A stretch of 64,000 bases of DNA, from positions 271,045,369 through 271,109,368 of the forward strand of contig NC_057807.1 in NCBI RefSeq assembly GCF_018294505.1, in the 5' to 3' direction. The stretch comes from Triticum aestivum. Taxonomy: Eukaryota; Streptophyta; Magnoliopsida; Poales; Poaceae. A program made the position numbers and the translations under genes. A model generated the notes under the pieces. That model worked only from the letters and a program-made list of their open reading frames with translations. It searched no databases and was not told where the DNA came from. Each line of letters begins with the position of its first letter. Positions within the stretch are counted from its first letter, which is position 1. Shown in pieces: positions 34,797 to 46,592 of the stretch.

Positions 34797-35544
34797 TGCT
34801 ATGTCTTGAGCTTGCGTTGGTTTTCCTTGAAGAGGAAAGGGTGATGCAACAATAGTAGAATAAGTATTTCCCTCAGTTTTTGAGAACCAAGGTATCATTC
34901 CAGTAGGAGGCTCCTCAAAAGTCCCACGCACCTACACAAACAAACAAAGAACTTGCAACCAACGCAATAAAGGGGTTGTCAATCCCTTCACGGCCACTTG
35001 CGAAAGTGAGATATGATAGAGATAGTATGATAAGATAAATATATTTATGGTATTTTATAATATAGATGCAAAAAGTAAAGATGCAAATAAAAGTAGATTG
35101 GAAGCAAATATGATAAGAGATAGACCCGGGGGCCATAGGTTTCACTAGTGGCTTCTCTCAAGATAGCATAAGTATTACGGTGGGTGAACAAATTACTGTC
35201 GAGCAATTGATAGAAAAGCGAATAATTATGAGATTATCTAGGCATGATCATGTATATAGGCATCACGTCCGCAACAAGTAGACCGACTTCTGCCTGCATC
35301 TACTACTATTACTCCACACATCGACCGACTCTTGCCTGCATCTAGAGTATTAAGTTCATAAGAACAGAGTAACGCCTTAAGCAAGATGACGTGATGTAGA
35401 GGGATAAACTCAAGCAATATGATATAAAACCCATCTTTTTATCCTCGATGGCAACAATACAATACGTGCCTTGCAACCCCTGCTGTCACTTGGTAAGGAC
35501 ACCGCAAGATTGAACCCAAAGCTAAGCACTTCTCCCATGGCAAG
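34797..35544 (-). repeat. 3' LTR of the Athila element, terminal part
   Basis: The 748 bp from the element's 3' end up to the Maximus insertion point. It aligns by eye with 54396-55139. Its partner piece is 48379-49207. Confidence 0.85.
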
Positions 35545-37395
35545 TGAAAGGATTGATATAGTTGACTAGAGGGGGGGTGAATAGGCAACTAACAACTTTT
35601 AGCTTTTCTTTACCAAATTAAACTTTGCATCAAAGTAGGTTGTCTAGATATGCAACTAGGTGAACAACCTATATGATGCAACAACAACAAGCACACGAGC
35701 AAGCAAGGGATACAACACAAGTAAGCTTGCAAAAGTAAAGGCGCGAGATAACCAAGAGTGGAGCCGGTGGAGACGAGGATGTGTTACCGAAGTTCCTTCC
35801 TTTTGAGGGGAAGTACGTCTCCATTGGAGCGGTGTGGAGGCACAATGCTCCCCAAGAAGCCACTAGGGCCACCGTATTCACCTCACGCCCTCACACAATG
35901 CGAGATGCCGTGATTCCACTATTGGTGCCCTTGAAGGCGGCGACCGAACCTTTACAAACAAGGTTGGGGAAATCTCCACAACTTAATTGGAGGCTCCCAA
36001 CGACGCCACGAAGCTTCACCACAATGGACTATGGCTCCGAATCTCCACAACTTAATTGGAGGCTCCGAACGACACCACGAAGCTTCACCACAATGGACTA
36101 TGGCTCCGAGGTGACCTCAACCATCTAGGGTGCTCAAACACCCAAGAGTAACAAGATCCGCTAGGGATAAGTGGGGGGAATCAAATCTCTCTTGGAAGAA
36201 GTGTAGATCGAGGCCTTCTCAACTAATCCCGAGCAAATCAACAAGTTTGATTGGCTAGGGAGAGAGATCGGGCGAAAATGGAGCTTGGAGCAACAATGGA
36301 GCTTAGAGGTGGAAGAGGTAGTCAACTAGAGGTAGGAGACACCCCTTTTATAGCTATGGAAAAGATCCAACCATTATCCACATGTCTAGCCCGCAACATG
36401 CAGTACTACCGCTCCAGGAACACGGTACTACCGCAAGGCCACGCGGTACTACCGTGAGGGACCATGGTACTTCCGCGGCAGCAGTAGAGACTAAGACATG
36501 CCTGACTAAGATCAGTACTTCCGCGAGTGCGGTACTACCGCTTCCCCCCTGCGGTACTACCGCAAGGCAGGAAAGTCCTAGCCTACGAGGGGCGCGGATG
36601 AATAAAAATACATCCGTGTTTACTTCCGTTGGAAACGAAACAGTGCAAATATCTGACGCGGTACTACCTCTAGGGAGCGGTACTACCGTATGCCAGCTGA
36701 ACCAGGCCGCGTGCAATACTACCGCGCACGAAGCGCGGTACTACCGTGGAGGCACGGATGTAAAAAATTACATCCGCTCCTACTACCGCGACACACCGGT
36801 ACTAGGCATGAGGGCCACGGTACTACGACTCCAAGGGAGCAATACTACCGTTCACACCCGCGGTACTACCGCGCACGACGTGCGGTACTACCGTTGGGGC
36901 ACGGATGTAAAAAATTACATCCGCCCCTACTACCGCACCGGAGCGGCACTAGGCCTGGGAGCCACGGTACTAAGACTCCAAAGGAGCGGTACTACCATGG
37001 GCTCCAGCGGTACTACCGCAGGTGCTTTCGGTACTACCGCTCCAGAGAGGAGTACTACCGCAAGTTCAGCAATAGCCGCCAGAATAAGCACAAAGAGGAT
37101 AACTGAGGGAAGCTCCAAAGTGCAAGGGAAAGGTGGAGACAAGGAGGGAAACGTGTATGTGATGATTCCGCCCGAACCTTTCCGACGCGGACCCACTCTT
37201 AATAGTACGGCTCTCCTACGAATCAAATCCACCAAAAAGAAACGTAGAACAATGCCGTCTTCAATAGTCTTCAAGGGGCACCGCATCATCTCGTGCCTAG
37301 CGATGAAGCGTCTGAGAAACTCAAGGCACACGATTAGTCCGCAAAAGCATTGTCATCAATCCCCAAAACACCTTAGGGATAGATATGCGCTTACA
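35545..37395 (-). repeat. 3' LTR of the Maximus-type element (1851 bp) with internal duplication
   Basis: Partner of 46593-48373 (1781 bp). The 70-bp difference is explained by a tandem duplication of a block containing CACAACTTAATTGGAGGCTC (about 35970-36110) present once in the other LTR. The ORF at 36382-37419 is a reading of the palindromic cluster, not a gene. Confidence 0.87.
36395..37065. repeat. Cluster of GCGGTACTACCGC near-palindromes (LTR)
   Basis: Roughly 20 copies of GGTACTACCG or close variants in 670 bp, irregularly spaced 12-60 bp. Interleaved are hairpins such as GGATGTAAAAAATTACATCC (about 36748 and 36903). The matching cluster in the other LTR is at about 47377-48035. Confidence 0.85.
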
Positions 37396-37881
37396 ATCTC
37401 CCCCTTTTTGGTGGACTGATGATAATACGGGATTTGCACAAAAGACAATACGGGATTTGCACAAAAAGGAGATAATATTGAGCAAAGGCAAACCCCTCCT
37501 CTCTAGAATATAGACGGGCTCCCCCTAGATGTGTGCAATCTAGATGGATGCTTTGGACTGCATAGCACACAAACTAGGATCAACACTCCCCCTATATTTT
37601 AGAGACAAAGGCATGATTACTAACATCTAAGCAAGAGCATAGCACAAAGGTAGCACAATATATCACAAGCTTGCTAAGATAGATAGAGTGCATATGTCTT
37701 ACACCCATATGAAGGAAAGCAACCCAAAGCAACTAAAACGAGGTTCAAACAAGGTTCAAACGAGAGAGCAAACACACAGAACATGAACGACGACACACGA
37801 CTCGCAAATCCCTACACTCTCCCCCCCTTTGGCATCGAGACGCCAAAAAGGCAGAGAGGACACCTACACACAAGGGGTGGC
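37396..37881 (-). other. Non-coding DNA between extra ORF and 3' LTR of the Maximus-type element
   Basis: Contains the polypurine tract on the minus strand (37411..37398) and a short direct duplication of CAATACGGGATTTGCACAAAA around 37415-37465. No gene seen. Confidence 0.7.
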
Positions 37882-39859
37882 TCAAGCAGGGAACTCATCC
37901 CAACGCTCCTCGTCAGACTCGGCGGCAGGGATGGTCTCCTCGACGTCCTCCTCAGAATCAGTCCACATGTAGCCTTGCTTCTCCATCCACTCGGCCTCTG
38001 GAGTGATGCGATCCTCAGAACCGCCAGACACGTCCTCGCCATACAGCTGCAAGATCTTCTTGTCCCGGCGGCGACTCTCCTTGGATGCCACGTTAGTCCT
38101 GTACTGCCCTTTAGCTTGCATGCAGAAAAGAGTCTTCATCTTGTCCTTCAGCTTCTTGGCCCACGAGGGCATAGAGGAACTATGGGAAGACCTAGCAACA
38201 CGGTCCTCAGCAACATCCTCTGCGCCAGCCTCCTCCTCATCAACAGCCCCCCTAGCAGCAGACGCCTCAGCACGAGTAGTAGTGTTGGCCCAGTTGGGCT
38301 TGACACAAAGATAGATGGGATCATGTCGAATCCAGTCTGGAGCAAGGAGCTCATCACCAGGGAACATCTTCTCCCAAGTCTTTGAGATCAGCAGAAACAA
38401 ATATGGTCCATAGATAGGCACCTTGTGGTTGAACACCGCAAACCGAAGCTCACACCACATGATGTGTGAGACATCAAGTGGCTGAGTCTAAGACACACGA
38501 GCCTCCTCACATAGGAGCATCATATCCACCATATAGGCATGAACCTTGTCCTTGTCACCAATGCGAGGGAACAAAGAGTTGCGGAAGATGCGATACATGA
38601 TATCGAGAAAAGAGTTGAGCACCCATGCTGACTTGCCATTGGGAAGCGCCTTCTCAACATAGAATGGCTGAAGCTTGTCCTTGTTAGCAGACTCAGAATT
38701 AGCATGGGGGCGAACACCCACGGGAGTGTCGAGCCCGTCATCGGGAACTTGGAGCAGATCCATGAACTCCTTCCAGGTAGCAGTCAACTTACGTCCATTG
38801 GTCATCCAGGTCATCCTCCGCTCCTCATCTGGGTGAAAGTATACTGAGGCAAAGAACTGACATATAAGCTCAGGGTCATAGTCAAGGTGAAAAGAGATCA
38901 CATGTTCAATACCAAACTGCTCCACCAAATCCAGAGCTTCTCCAAAGTACTCACGAAACTTGTCCTTCCCCAGGTGATGCATTTCTATCCATTTGACATC
39001 CACGTAGGTATTTTGCTTGTTCTTGATGACATCCAGATAAGTGAGAGTATGTTGCTTGTTCCAAAACAGTTCACAACCTCTGACAGTAGCACAAGGATTC
39101 ACATACAGGTTGAGCTGCCTGAGACGGACGAACTCAGATTGGGGTATCTCGTCCATTCCCTTAGTGGGTTCCTTGTGCTTACTAGTGGATGTCTTGACAT
39201 GGCGCTTGGGGTAGTGGAGCCCTCTGGTGCTTCACCTGGATTGCGCAGACGCTTGGAGCCAGTGTCACGACTGGAATTGGAATGACGAGAGCCACCACCT
39301 GAGACACAAAACGCAAAACACCCAGGACAAGCAAAAAGGATCAATGCAAAGTCCACGACAAAGCACAAGAAACACATAGAAAGTATACGTTTGCCATGAG
39401 ATAGATGGGATACACGGTAGTACTGCCGGATGCGGCGGTACAAAAATTTTAGTACCGCTCCAAGTCGTGGTAGTACCATGTGAGGTCCCAGTAGTACCGG
39501 GGCAGGAGCGGTAGTAAAATTTTAGTGTCGCAGCAAGTGCGGTAGTACCGCACCTGACGGGCGGTAGTACCGGACAAGTGGTAGTACTACACATGTGGCG
39601 CGGTAGTACCGCACCGCGTCAGATCCGAACCAAAGTTTGAATTTGAGAAGAACCGCGAAACCACGGCGGTACTACGGTTGATCAAATCTAGCACAGGACA
39701 AAAAGACAAGTATAATCCCTACGCAATACTACTCTCCTACATCCTACTCTTGCATAGATTTAGCCTGAGAATCTCAAGAACACACAAGTCTTCCCCACAA
39801 ACCTAGAGGCAAAGAAAACAACAAAAATGAGAGGGAGTTGGGGAAAGACCTTGGTCCAT
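37882..39859 (-). pseudogene. Extra 3' ORF of the Maximus-type element, probably spliced, with one stop and one frameshift
   Basis: The main exon (39298..37882) lies downstream of pol. From MDEIPQSEF at 39156 one frame runs 425 codons, broken only by TAG at 38488..38486 (CAG to TAG would fit). It contains ICQFFASVYFHPDEE and TWMTNGRKLTATWKEF, resembling plant transposon-associated ORFs of the Athila-ORF1/mobile-domain kind, and an acidic C terminus. Upstream, a second frame (GGGSRHSNSSRDTGSKRL) joins it through a one-base shift near 39200. A short first exon ATG GAC CAA G (39859..39850) with donor GTCTTT and acceptor TTGTGTCTCAG (39299) would restore frame across a 551-bp intron. Function unknown. 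Confidence 0.55.
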
Positions 39860-40230
39860 GGCAAGAGCACGTGGTGGGGAACGATCCCACCGGACGGAAT
39901 CGCAGGAGAGCAGCCGGAGGCGGAGATCCGGCGAAGGACGTCGGCCCCGTTCTTGAGCGAGGGAGAGAGAGAGAGACGAAGTGGGGAAACTGACGAATGG
40001 GTATGGGGGAGTTAGAACTCCCCCTGCCCGTCCTTATCCACACGCGTCTACGATGGCGCGGTAGTACCGCACATCATCGCGGTAGTACCGCTTGGGCGGA
40101 AGTACCGCACCAAAGCGGTAGTACCGCTCTCCCAGGCGGCAGTAAAAAATTACTACCGCATGGGGGCGGTAGTACCATGCTCTCCACATGTGGTAGTACC
40201 GTAGCAGGCTGTGGTAGTACCATGAGCTCA
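39415..40230. repeat. Two clusters of GCGGTAGTACCGC motifs in opposite sense to the LTR clusters
   Basis: About 39415-39615 (inside the proposed intron) and 40055-40225 (upstream of the proposed first exon) are dense in GGTAGTACC, the reverse complement of the LTR motif GGTACTACC. The leader exon region (39830-40030) between them is free of it. Confidence 0.8.
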
Positions 40231-40612
40231 AGAAAAAGCAGGTTTCAACACAAAAAAGGTCTTTACAAGGAAACTTTTAGCACAAGAGACACCACAAGAA
40301 CACGCACAACCCAAAGGCAGAAAGACAACAAGAAGCAACCACGCGACACTACCTCTCAAAAGGAGAGGGCGGTGGCCGGAGCCACCTATGTTTGAGTCAG
40401 TTGGTATGGCACCGCGAAGAATTATCCTTGGGCCCATGACCAAAACTCGTCTTTGAAGCACAAGTACCATCAAAAATGGCTAATGTGAAAGAGTTGATCA
40501 ATTTATGCATAATGGGGGGAGGGAGAGTTCATTGAGAGAACAACACTCCCCCTATGTCCATGCCTACACCTAAACTAGACAACAAGTTGAGTGTGGTGGG
40601 AGGTGCAAGGGT
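40231..40612 (-). other. Spacer between pol and the extra ORF region, Maximus-type element
   Basis: About 380 bp without coding support; probably 3' UTR of pol and upstream DNA of the extra ORF. Confidence 0.5.
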
Positions 40613-42715
40613 TCAAGTCACATTGCTCGAATCAATGATATTTAGCTCATGCCTTAACTCGCGAAATCTTGCTTCATCCAAGGGCTTCGTGAAAATATCT
40701 GCAAGGTTATCATGAGTGTTGACATACTTGAGCTCGATCTCCCCTCGCCTAATGTGATCCCGGATGAAGTGATACCGAATCTCAATATGCTTCGTCTTGA
40801 AGTGTTGCACCGGGTTGAGAGAAATCTTGATGGCACTTTCATTATCACACCAAAGAGGCACTTTGTCACAAATGACACCGTACTCCTTTAAAGTTTGCCT
40901 CATCCATAAGAGTTGTGCACAACTACTACCGGCCGCCACATATTCCGCTTCGGTGGACGAGAGAGACACACAACTTTGCTTCTTGGAAGACCAACTCACC
41001 AAGAGCAACCAAGAAATTGGCACCCTCCGGAAGTGGACTTCCTATCCACTTTGTCTCCCGCCCAATCGGAATCCGTATATCCTTCAAGCTTGAAGTTTGC
41101 CCCTCTTGGGTACCATAAGCCAAAGTTTGGGGTATGAGCCAAATATCGAAAGATTCGCTTGACCGCCACATAGTGGCTTTCCTTCGGTGCGGCTTGAAAC
41201 CGTGCACATATTCCCACACTCAACATGATATCCGGTCTAGATGCACAAAGGTAAAGCAAGGAGCCAATCATGGAGCGATATACCTTTTGATCCACCGCTT
41301 TACCATTGGGATCAATGTCAAGTTGGCACTTGGTAGGCATTGGAGTAGAAGCCGGCTTGACATCACTTAGCTTGAATCTTTTTAGCATGTCTTGAGTGTA
41401 TTTGGCTTGGTTGATGAAGGTACCTTCTCTTCTTTGTTTGATATCAAAACCAAGGAAGAACTTCAACTCTCCCATCGAAGACATCTTGAACTTGGAGGTC
41501 ATGAGAGCGGCAAATTCCTCATTGAAAGCTTTGTTAGGGGAACCAAAGATAATATCATCAACATATAGTTGGCATACAAACAACTCCCCTTTGACCTTCT
41601 TAGTAAAAAGAGTGGGATCGATTTGCCCCACCTCAAATCCACGATCTTGTAACAACTCGGTAAGGTGGTCATACCACGCACGTGGGGCTTGTTTAAGGCC
41701 ATAGAGTGCCTTATCGAGTTGATACACATGATCCGGGAAGTAGGGATCCTCGAACCCGGGGGGTTGCTTGACATAGACCAACTCATTAATAGGACCATTA
41801 AGAAAAGCACTTTTCACATCCATTTGTTGCAACTTAAAGTTGTGATGGGAAGCATAAGCAATCAACAAACGATATGGATTCAAGGCGAGCAACGGGAGCA
41901 AAGGTTTCATCGTAGTTGATACCCTCAACTTGGGAGTAGCCTTGTGCTACCAATCTTGCCTTGTTGCGAATGATGTTCCCATGAGCATCTTGCTTGTACT
42001 GGAATATCCACTTGGTTCCGATGACGTTGTGGTTTCCCGACGGCCTTGGCACCAATCTCCACACCTTGTTGTACTCGAAGTTGTTGAGTTCTTCATGCAT
42101 GGCATTGAGCCAATCCGGATCTTCGAGCGCCTCATAGACCTTTTAGGGTTCAACACAAGAGACAAACGCGTGATGTTCACAATAGTTTGCTAATTGTCTA
42201 CGAGTGATTACCCCCTTTCTTAGGCTTCCAACCACATTGTCCATCAGATGACCTTTGGTGGTGAGCTTGGAAGCAATCTTCGCGGCATGACGCTCTAATT
42301 CCTCCTCGGATGTGGAAGGAGGAGGATTAACTTGATTATCTTGAGCGCCATCTTGAGCTTGTTCAAAATTTTGAGTTTTCTCTTGATCTTGAACTTGCTC
42401 GAGGGGGAGAACTTGACCTTGGACGTCATTTGGTGGTTCACCACCATCTTGAGGTTGATCTTGTCCTTGGTCTTGTTCACGTGGTTGAGGGCCTTCACTT
42501 TGTTCTTCGGAAGCGTGTGGGTCTTGGGGAGGTGATGGCTCCACTTGAGTGGAGCATTGTCCTTCTCCTTCGGCCACAAGGGGTTCCTCAGTGGGTAGAA
42601 TATGACCAATACCCATTCTTATTATGGCTTGGGGAGGAATTTCATCACCTACATCACAAGTACCACTTTGCTCCACTTGGGAGCCGTTATTTTTGTCAAA
42701 CTCCACGTTACACGT
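40613..42715 (-). pseudogene. RT and RNase H of the Maximus-type element
   Basis: The linker after integrase (42706..42143) is Gln/Glu/Pro-rich and ends in a TAA. RT starts in 42100..41834 ([12 protein letters not shown]) and continues in 41928..40996 after a frameshift: LQQMDVKSAFLNGPI, the catalytic LYVDDIIFGS, YLCASRPDIMLSVG. RNase H is TDSDWAGDKVDRKSTSG, then, after another shift, LSSTEAEYVAAGS and DNESAIKIS to the stop at 40613. Two frameshifts and two stops, core motifs intact. Confidence 0.87.
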
Positions 42716-43971
42716 CTACTCAATGAGTCCGGTGGACTTGTTGAGAACACGGTAAGCATGAGAGTTTGTAGCATAACCAACAAATATGCCCTCATAAGCT
42801 CTAGCCTCAAATTTAGACAAACGAACACCTTTCTTGAGAATGAAACACTTACACCCGAACACCCGGAAGTACTTGAGATTGGGCTTGTTACCGGTGAGTA
42901 TCTCATAAGGAGTCTTGTTCAAGCCTTTGCGGAGATAGAGCCGATTGGATGCATGACACGCTGTGTTGATGGCTTCGGCCCAAAAGTTGTATGGAGACTT
43001 GAACTCCGCCATCATGGTCCTTGCCGCATCCATCAACGTCCGGTTCTTCCTCTCCGCGACACCATTTTGTTGAGGGGTATATGGTGCTGCATATTGATGC
43101 TTGATCCCCTCATCACTAAGAAACTCATCCAAGGTGTAGTTCTTGAACTCGGTGCCGTTGTCACTTCTTATTGTCAAGATCTTTGCATCATGTTGACGTT
43201 GAGCTTCATTTGCAAAGTCGATGACGGTTTGTTGAGTCTCACTCTTCCTCTTGAAGAAGTATACCCAAGTGTATCTTGAATAATCATCCACAATCACCAA
43301 GCAATACTTTCTACCTCCAAGACTATCAAAGATGGGGGCCCAAAGAGATCCATGTGAAGGAGCTCCAAGGGTCTCTTCGAGTAGATGATGGTCGTGGGAG
43401 GGTGAGCCTTCTCATGAAGCTTTCCTTCAATACAAGCACTGCAAGCACGATCTTTGGCAAAACTAACATTTGTTAGTCCACGGACATGGTCCCCCTTGAG
43501 AAGACTTTGCAAAGATCTCATATTGACGTGGGCTAAACGGCGATGCCAAAGCCATCCCACGTCAACTTTAGCCATTAGGCATGTCGCGGTCTTAGTGGGT
43601 CGCTCCGAAAAGTTTATCACATAGAGACCGTTCTCGACATGCCCAACAAAGGCTACTTTAAGAGTCTTGCTCCACAAGAGGGCCACGGTATCAATGTCAA
43701 AGAAAGTGGCAAAACCCATGAGTGCAAGTTGACGAACGGAAAGTAAATTGTATGCAAGGGACTCAACAAGCATGACTTTCTCGATCGTTAGATCATGAGA
43801 AATGACAACCTTGCCAAGACCCAATACCTTAGAATGTGAGGCATCACCCCACTCGACATTGGTGGGCATAGATGGAATCTTTTGCACGTCCACCACCAAG
43901 TCCTTGCTCCCGGTCATATGATTTGTTGCTCCACTATCGAGCAACCATGATCCCCCACCGGAAGCAAACAC
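42716..43971 (-). pseudogene. Protease and integrase of the Maximus-type element
   Basis: Protease motif WLLDSGATNHMTG lies at the start (43971). The zinc site is LWHRRLAHVN ... CSACIEGK. The catalytic residues are visible: HMDLFGPP, TIRSDNGTEF, and the Glu in PQQNGVAERKNRTL. A frameshift near 43300 splits zinc site from core, and a TAG follows STGLIE at 42716. Confidence 0.87.
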
Positions 43972-46541
43972 CTACAAGAGATCAATGCTTGGTTTTAGGT
44001 ACCCATTTAGTAATGGGTCCTTTGATGTTAGTAACAAGGGTCTTAGGAACCCAAATAGACCATTCAATGTACTCATAAGGAGAACCAACAAATTTAGCAT
44101 AAACATGTCCATCACTAGCACGGCACAACACATATGACGGGTTAAAGTCGCCGACTTTGTTCGAGGAGATGGTTTTGCCCTTTTTGACATCAACGCCCTT
44201 CACATTTTCCTTCTTCTCCTTAGGAGCACCCTCTCCCTCTTTCACAAAAGTTTGCTTGAGAGGAGGAGGTCGTTTGGTCTTGTCGTTCTTGTTCTTATTC
44301 TTGGACTTGGGTGCAAACCCAATTCCCTTCTTGGCCACAACTTCCTTTCAATTGCTCAAAAGGTCGTTGAGGTTCTTCTCACCTAGAATGCATGTCACAA
44401 GGCCTTTCTCAAGTTGATCCTTCAACTTGGCATTCTCCTCCACAATATGCACATGCTCACAACACGAGTTAGTAGCATATGCATTATCAATTAATACCAT
44501 ATGAGGGAAGGTGGCCTTTTCCTTGGTTAGCTTAACTTGGAGTTGAGCATGAGACTCCTTGAGGTTAGCCTGAGCACCCTTCAAGACCTTGTGGGCCTTG
44601 TCAAATACATCAAACTCCTCCTTGAGTCTAGCATGATCAACCCCAAGTTTAGCCTTCTCGGAAGTTAGCACACGAGACACGACAAGAGCATGATCAAGAT
44701 CTTTCTTTAACTTAGCATGGTCATTGTTGTATGACTCCTCAAGAGTCAAATGATGCCCATGCTCTTCCTCAAGAGCATTAGAGAGATCCATATGTCATCG
44801 GCATAGTCACGACTATGACCTTCCATCTTAGAGATGGTTTCTTCGTGAGCCTCGATCATGTCATTGGCCTCACCAAGTTGTTCCAAGAGAGCAACAAAGT
44901 GCTTCTTGGATTTGCCCTTGAGCTTACTCATAAATGACTCAAATTCATTCACTTCCTCATTAGACACATCATGTTCATCAATGCAACCCTCCAAAGAGGG
45001 ATTAGTAATGATGGTGGTTTTGATGTTGGGGGTTACCTTGTTAGAGGCTTTAGCCATGAGGCACTTGGCGGTGATGTTCTCGTTGGGTGAATCAAAGAGA
45101 GACACCCGGGGAGTGGTAGCAATGGCAACGGAGGCCATGGCCATTGCTTCTCCATTTTCATCATCATCGTCATCCTCATGGTATTCTTCTTGAACCACCA
45201 ACCCACGAGTAGGAGTCTTCTTGGTGAAGTTGTTCTTGTTGGGGAAGGACTTGGCTTTGTCTTTTCGGATGAACTTGCCACCATTGTCTTCCCGCTTCTC
45301 GTAAGGACAATCCGCAACGAAATGGCTCACATTGCCACAGTTGAAACAAGTTCTAACTCGTTGCTTGCCCTTGAAGCCACTTGAGTTGTTCTTGTTGAAG
45401 TTGGGTCTTGAATTCTTCTTGCTCCAAAATTGTCTTGAAGCAAGAGCCATGTGCTCATGATAATCATATTTCGTGTCTTCGGGGTTGCTCTCCTCATCTT
45501 CCTCTTCTTCCTCTTCTTCCATAATAACCTTGGCCTTCAAGGCAAGGTTGGGCTTCTTTGCCCTTTGAGAACGGAGCACCACATTGTCGGCGGTCTTGTC
45601 CAAGATGCTCATTGCAACGAACTCATCCAACACTTCACATGAGGTCATGGAGTGGAAGTCCGGTCTTTGACGAATGACGGAGGACATGGCCTTGTTGTAC
45701 GGCATCATGGCCTTGAGGAACTTTCGCTTGATCCAATTGTCATCCGTGTCCTTGCTCCCATGATCTCAGAGTGAGACCGCGAGTTTGGTCACTCTTCGAA
45801 AGAGCTCACGAGGTTCTTCATCTTCTTTCATTGCAAACTCATCGGCTTCATCTTGCACCACTTCATAGTTGGAGCGTTGAATGCTAGCACTTCCTCGATA
45901 GAGAGACACAACGCATTCCCATGCGTCTTTGGCCATGGCATGGGGTCGAAGATGAGGGAGATCTTCGGGAAGGATTGCATCTTGAATGATGAAGAGAGCA
46001 CTCTCATTGAATTGATTATCCACCACTTCTCTCGGGGTGAAGTTGCTTCGGTCATGTGGATAGAAACCTTCTTCAATGATTCTCCAAAGATTAGTATTCA
46101 CATGATTTAAATGACGCTTGAAGCGATACACCCAAGAATCAAAATCCTCATTTTTCACAATCTTAGGAGGAGGACCGGCATGATTTAAATGAGTAGAGGG
46201 AATCGGTCCTCCATAAATTGGAGGTTCCACATGGGCAAAGATGTCGTGCCATTTCTACCACTAGTAGAAGGACCCTTCTCACTATTAGCTTCCCCCTTGT
46301 CGGAGTTAGCATCCGTCACCTTGTTAGTGGGATCACCCACTTTCAACGGCGAGGTAGGTAGTTTAAGTCCTTCTAAGAATTTATTAAACATGCTTTCTAC
46401 CGTGGTTGTCATGGAGGTTTTCAATGTGTCCAAGGCCACATTGAATTCCTCACGGGACACCATGGTTTCCCCATCACCCGTAGACGAGATCGGATTCACA
46501 CCGGAGTGTTCCTCCTCCCCATGGTCTACGGTGTCAACCAT
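43972..46541 (-). pseudogene. Gag of the Maximus-type element with long C-terminal coiled coil
   Basis: Starts MVDTVDHGEEE at 46541. A one-base shift lies near 46240. The gag core (DFDSWVYRFKRHL, AMAKDAWECVVSLY) ends at TGA 45768..45766 where CTC CGA would be expected (CGA to TGA). The same frame continues with RQRPDFHSMTSCEVLDEF, an acidic run, and the knuckle CFNCGNVSHFVADCP (about 45345). A Lys/Glu-rich coiled-coil region (44791..44348) and a basic stretch (KNKNKNDKTKRPPPLKQ) follow in other frames. Long gag tails with coiled coils fit SIRE-type elements. Confidence 0.82.
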
Positions 46542-46575
46542 ACTCTTCGAATGGCAAAGTCCTTAATAAAGAGAC

Positions 46576-46590
46576 GAGGCTCTGATACCA
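46576..46590 (-). other. PBS of the Maximus-type element
   Basis: Minus strand TGGTATCAGAGCCTC, complementary to initiator tRNA-Met, two bases from the 5' LTR at 46593. Confidence 0.87.
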
Positions 46591-46592
46591 AT

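Noticed and set aside
36395..37065. Short regularly recurring palindromes suggest a CRISPR array
   Set aside because: Spacing is irregular, the motif varies, the cluster is inside a retrotransposon LTR with a second copy in the other LTR, and the genome is a plant.
36382..37419. 345-aa ORF
   Set aside because: Translation of the LTR palindrome cluster; the sister LTR does not keep it open.
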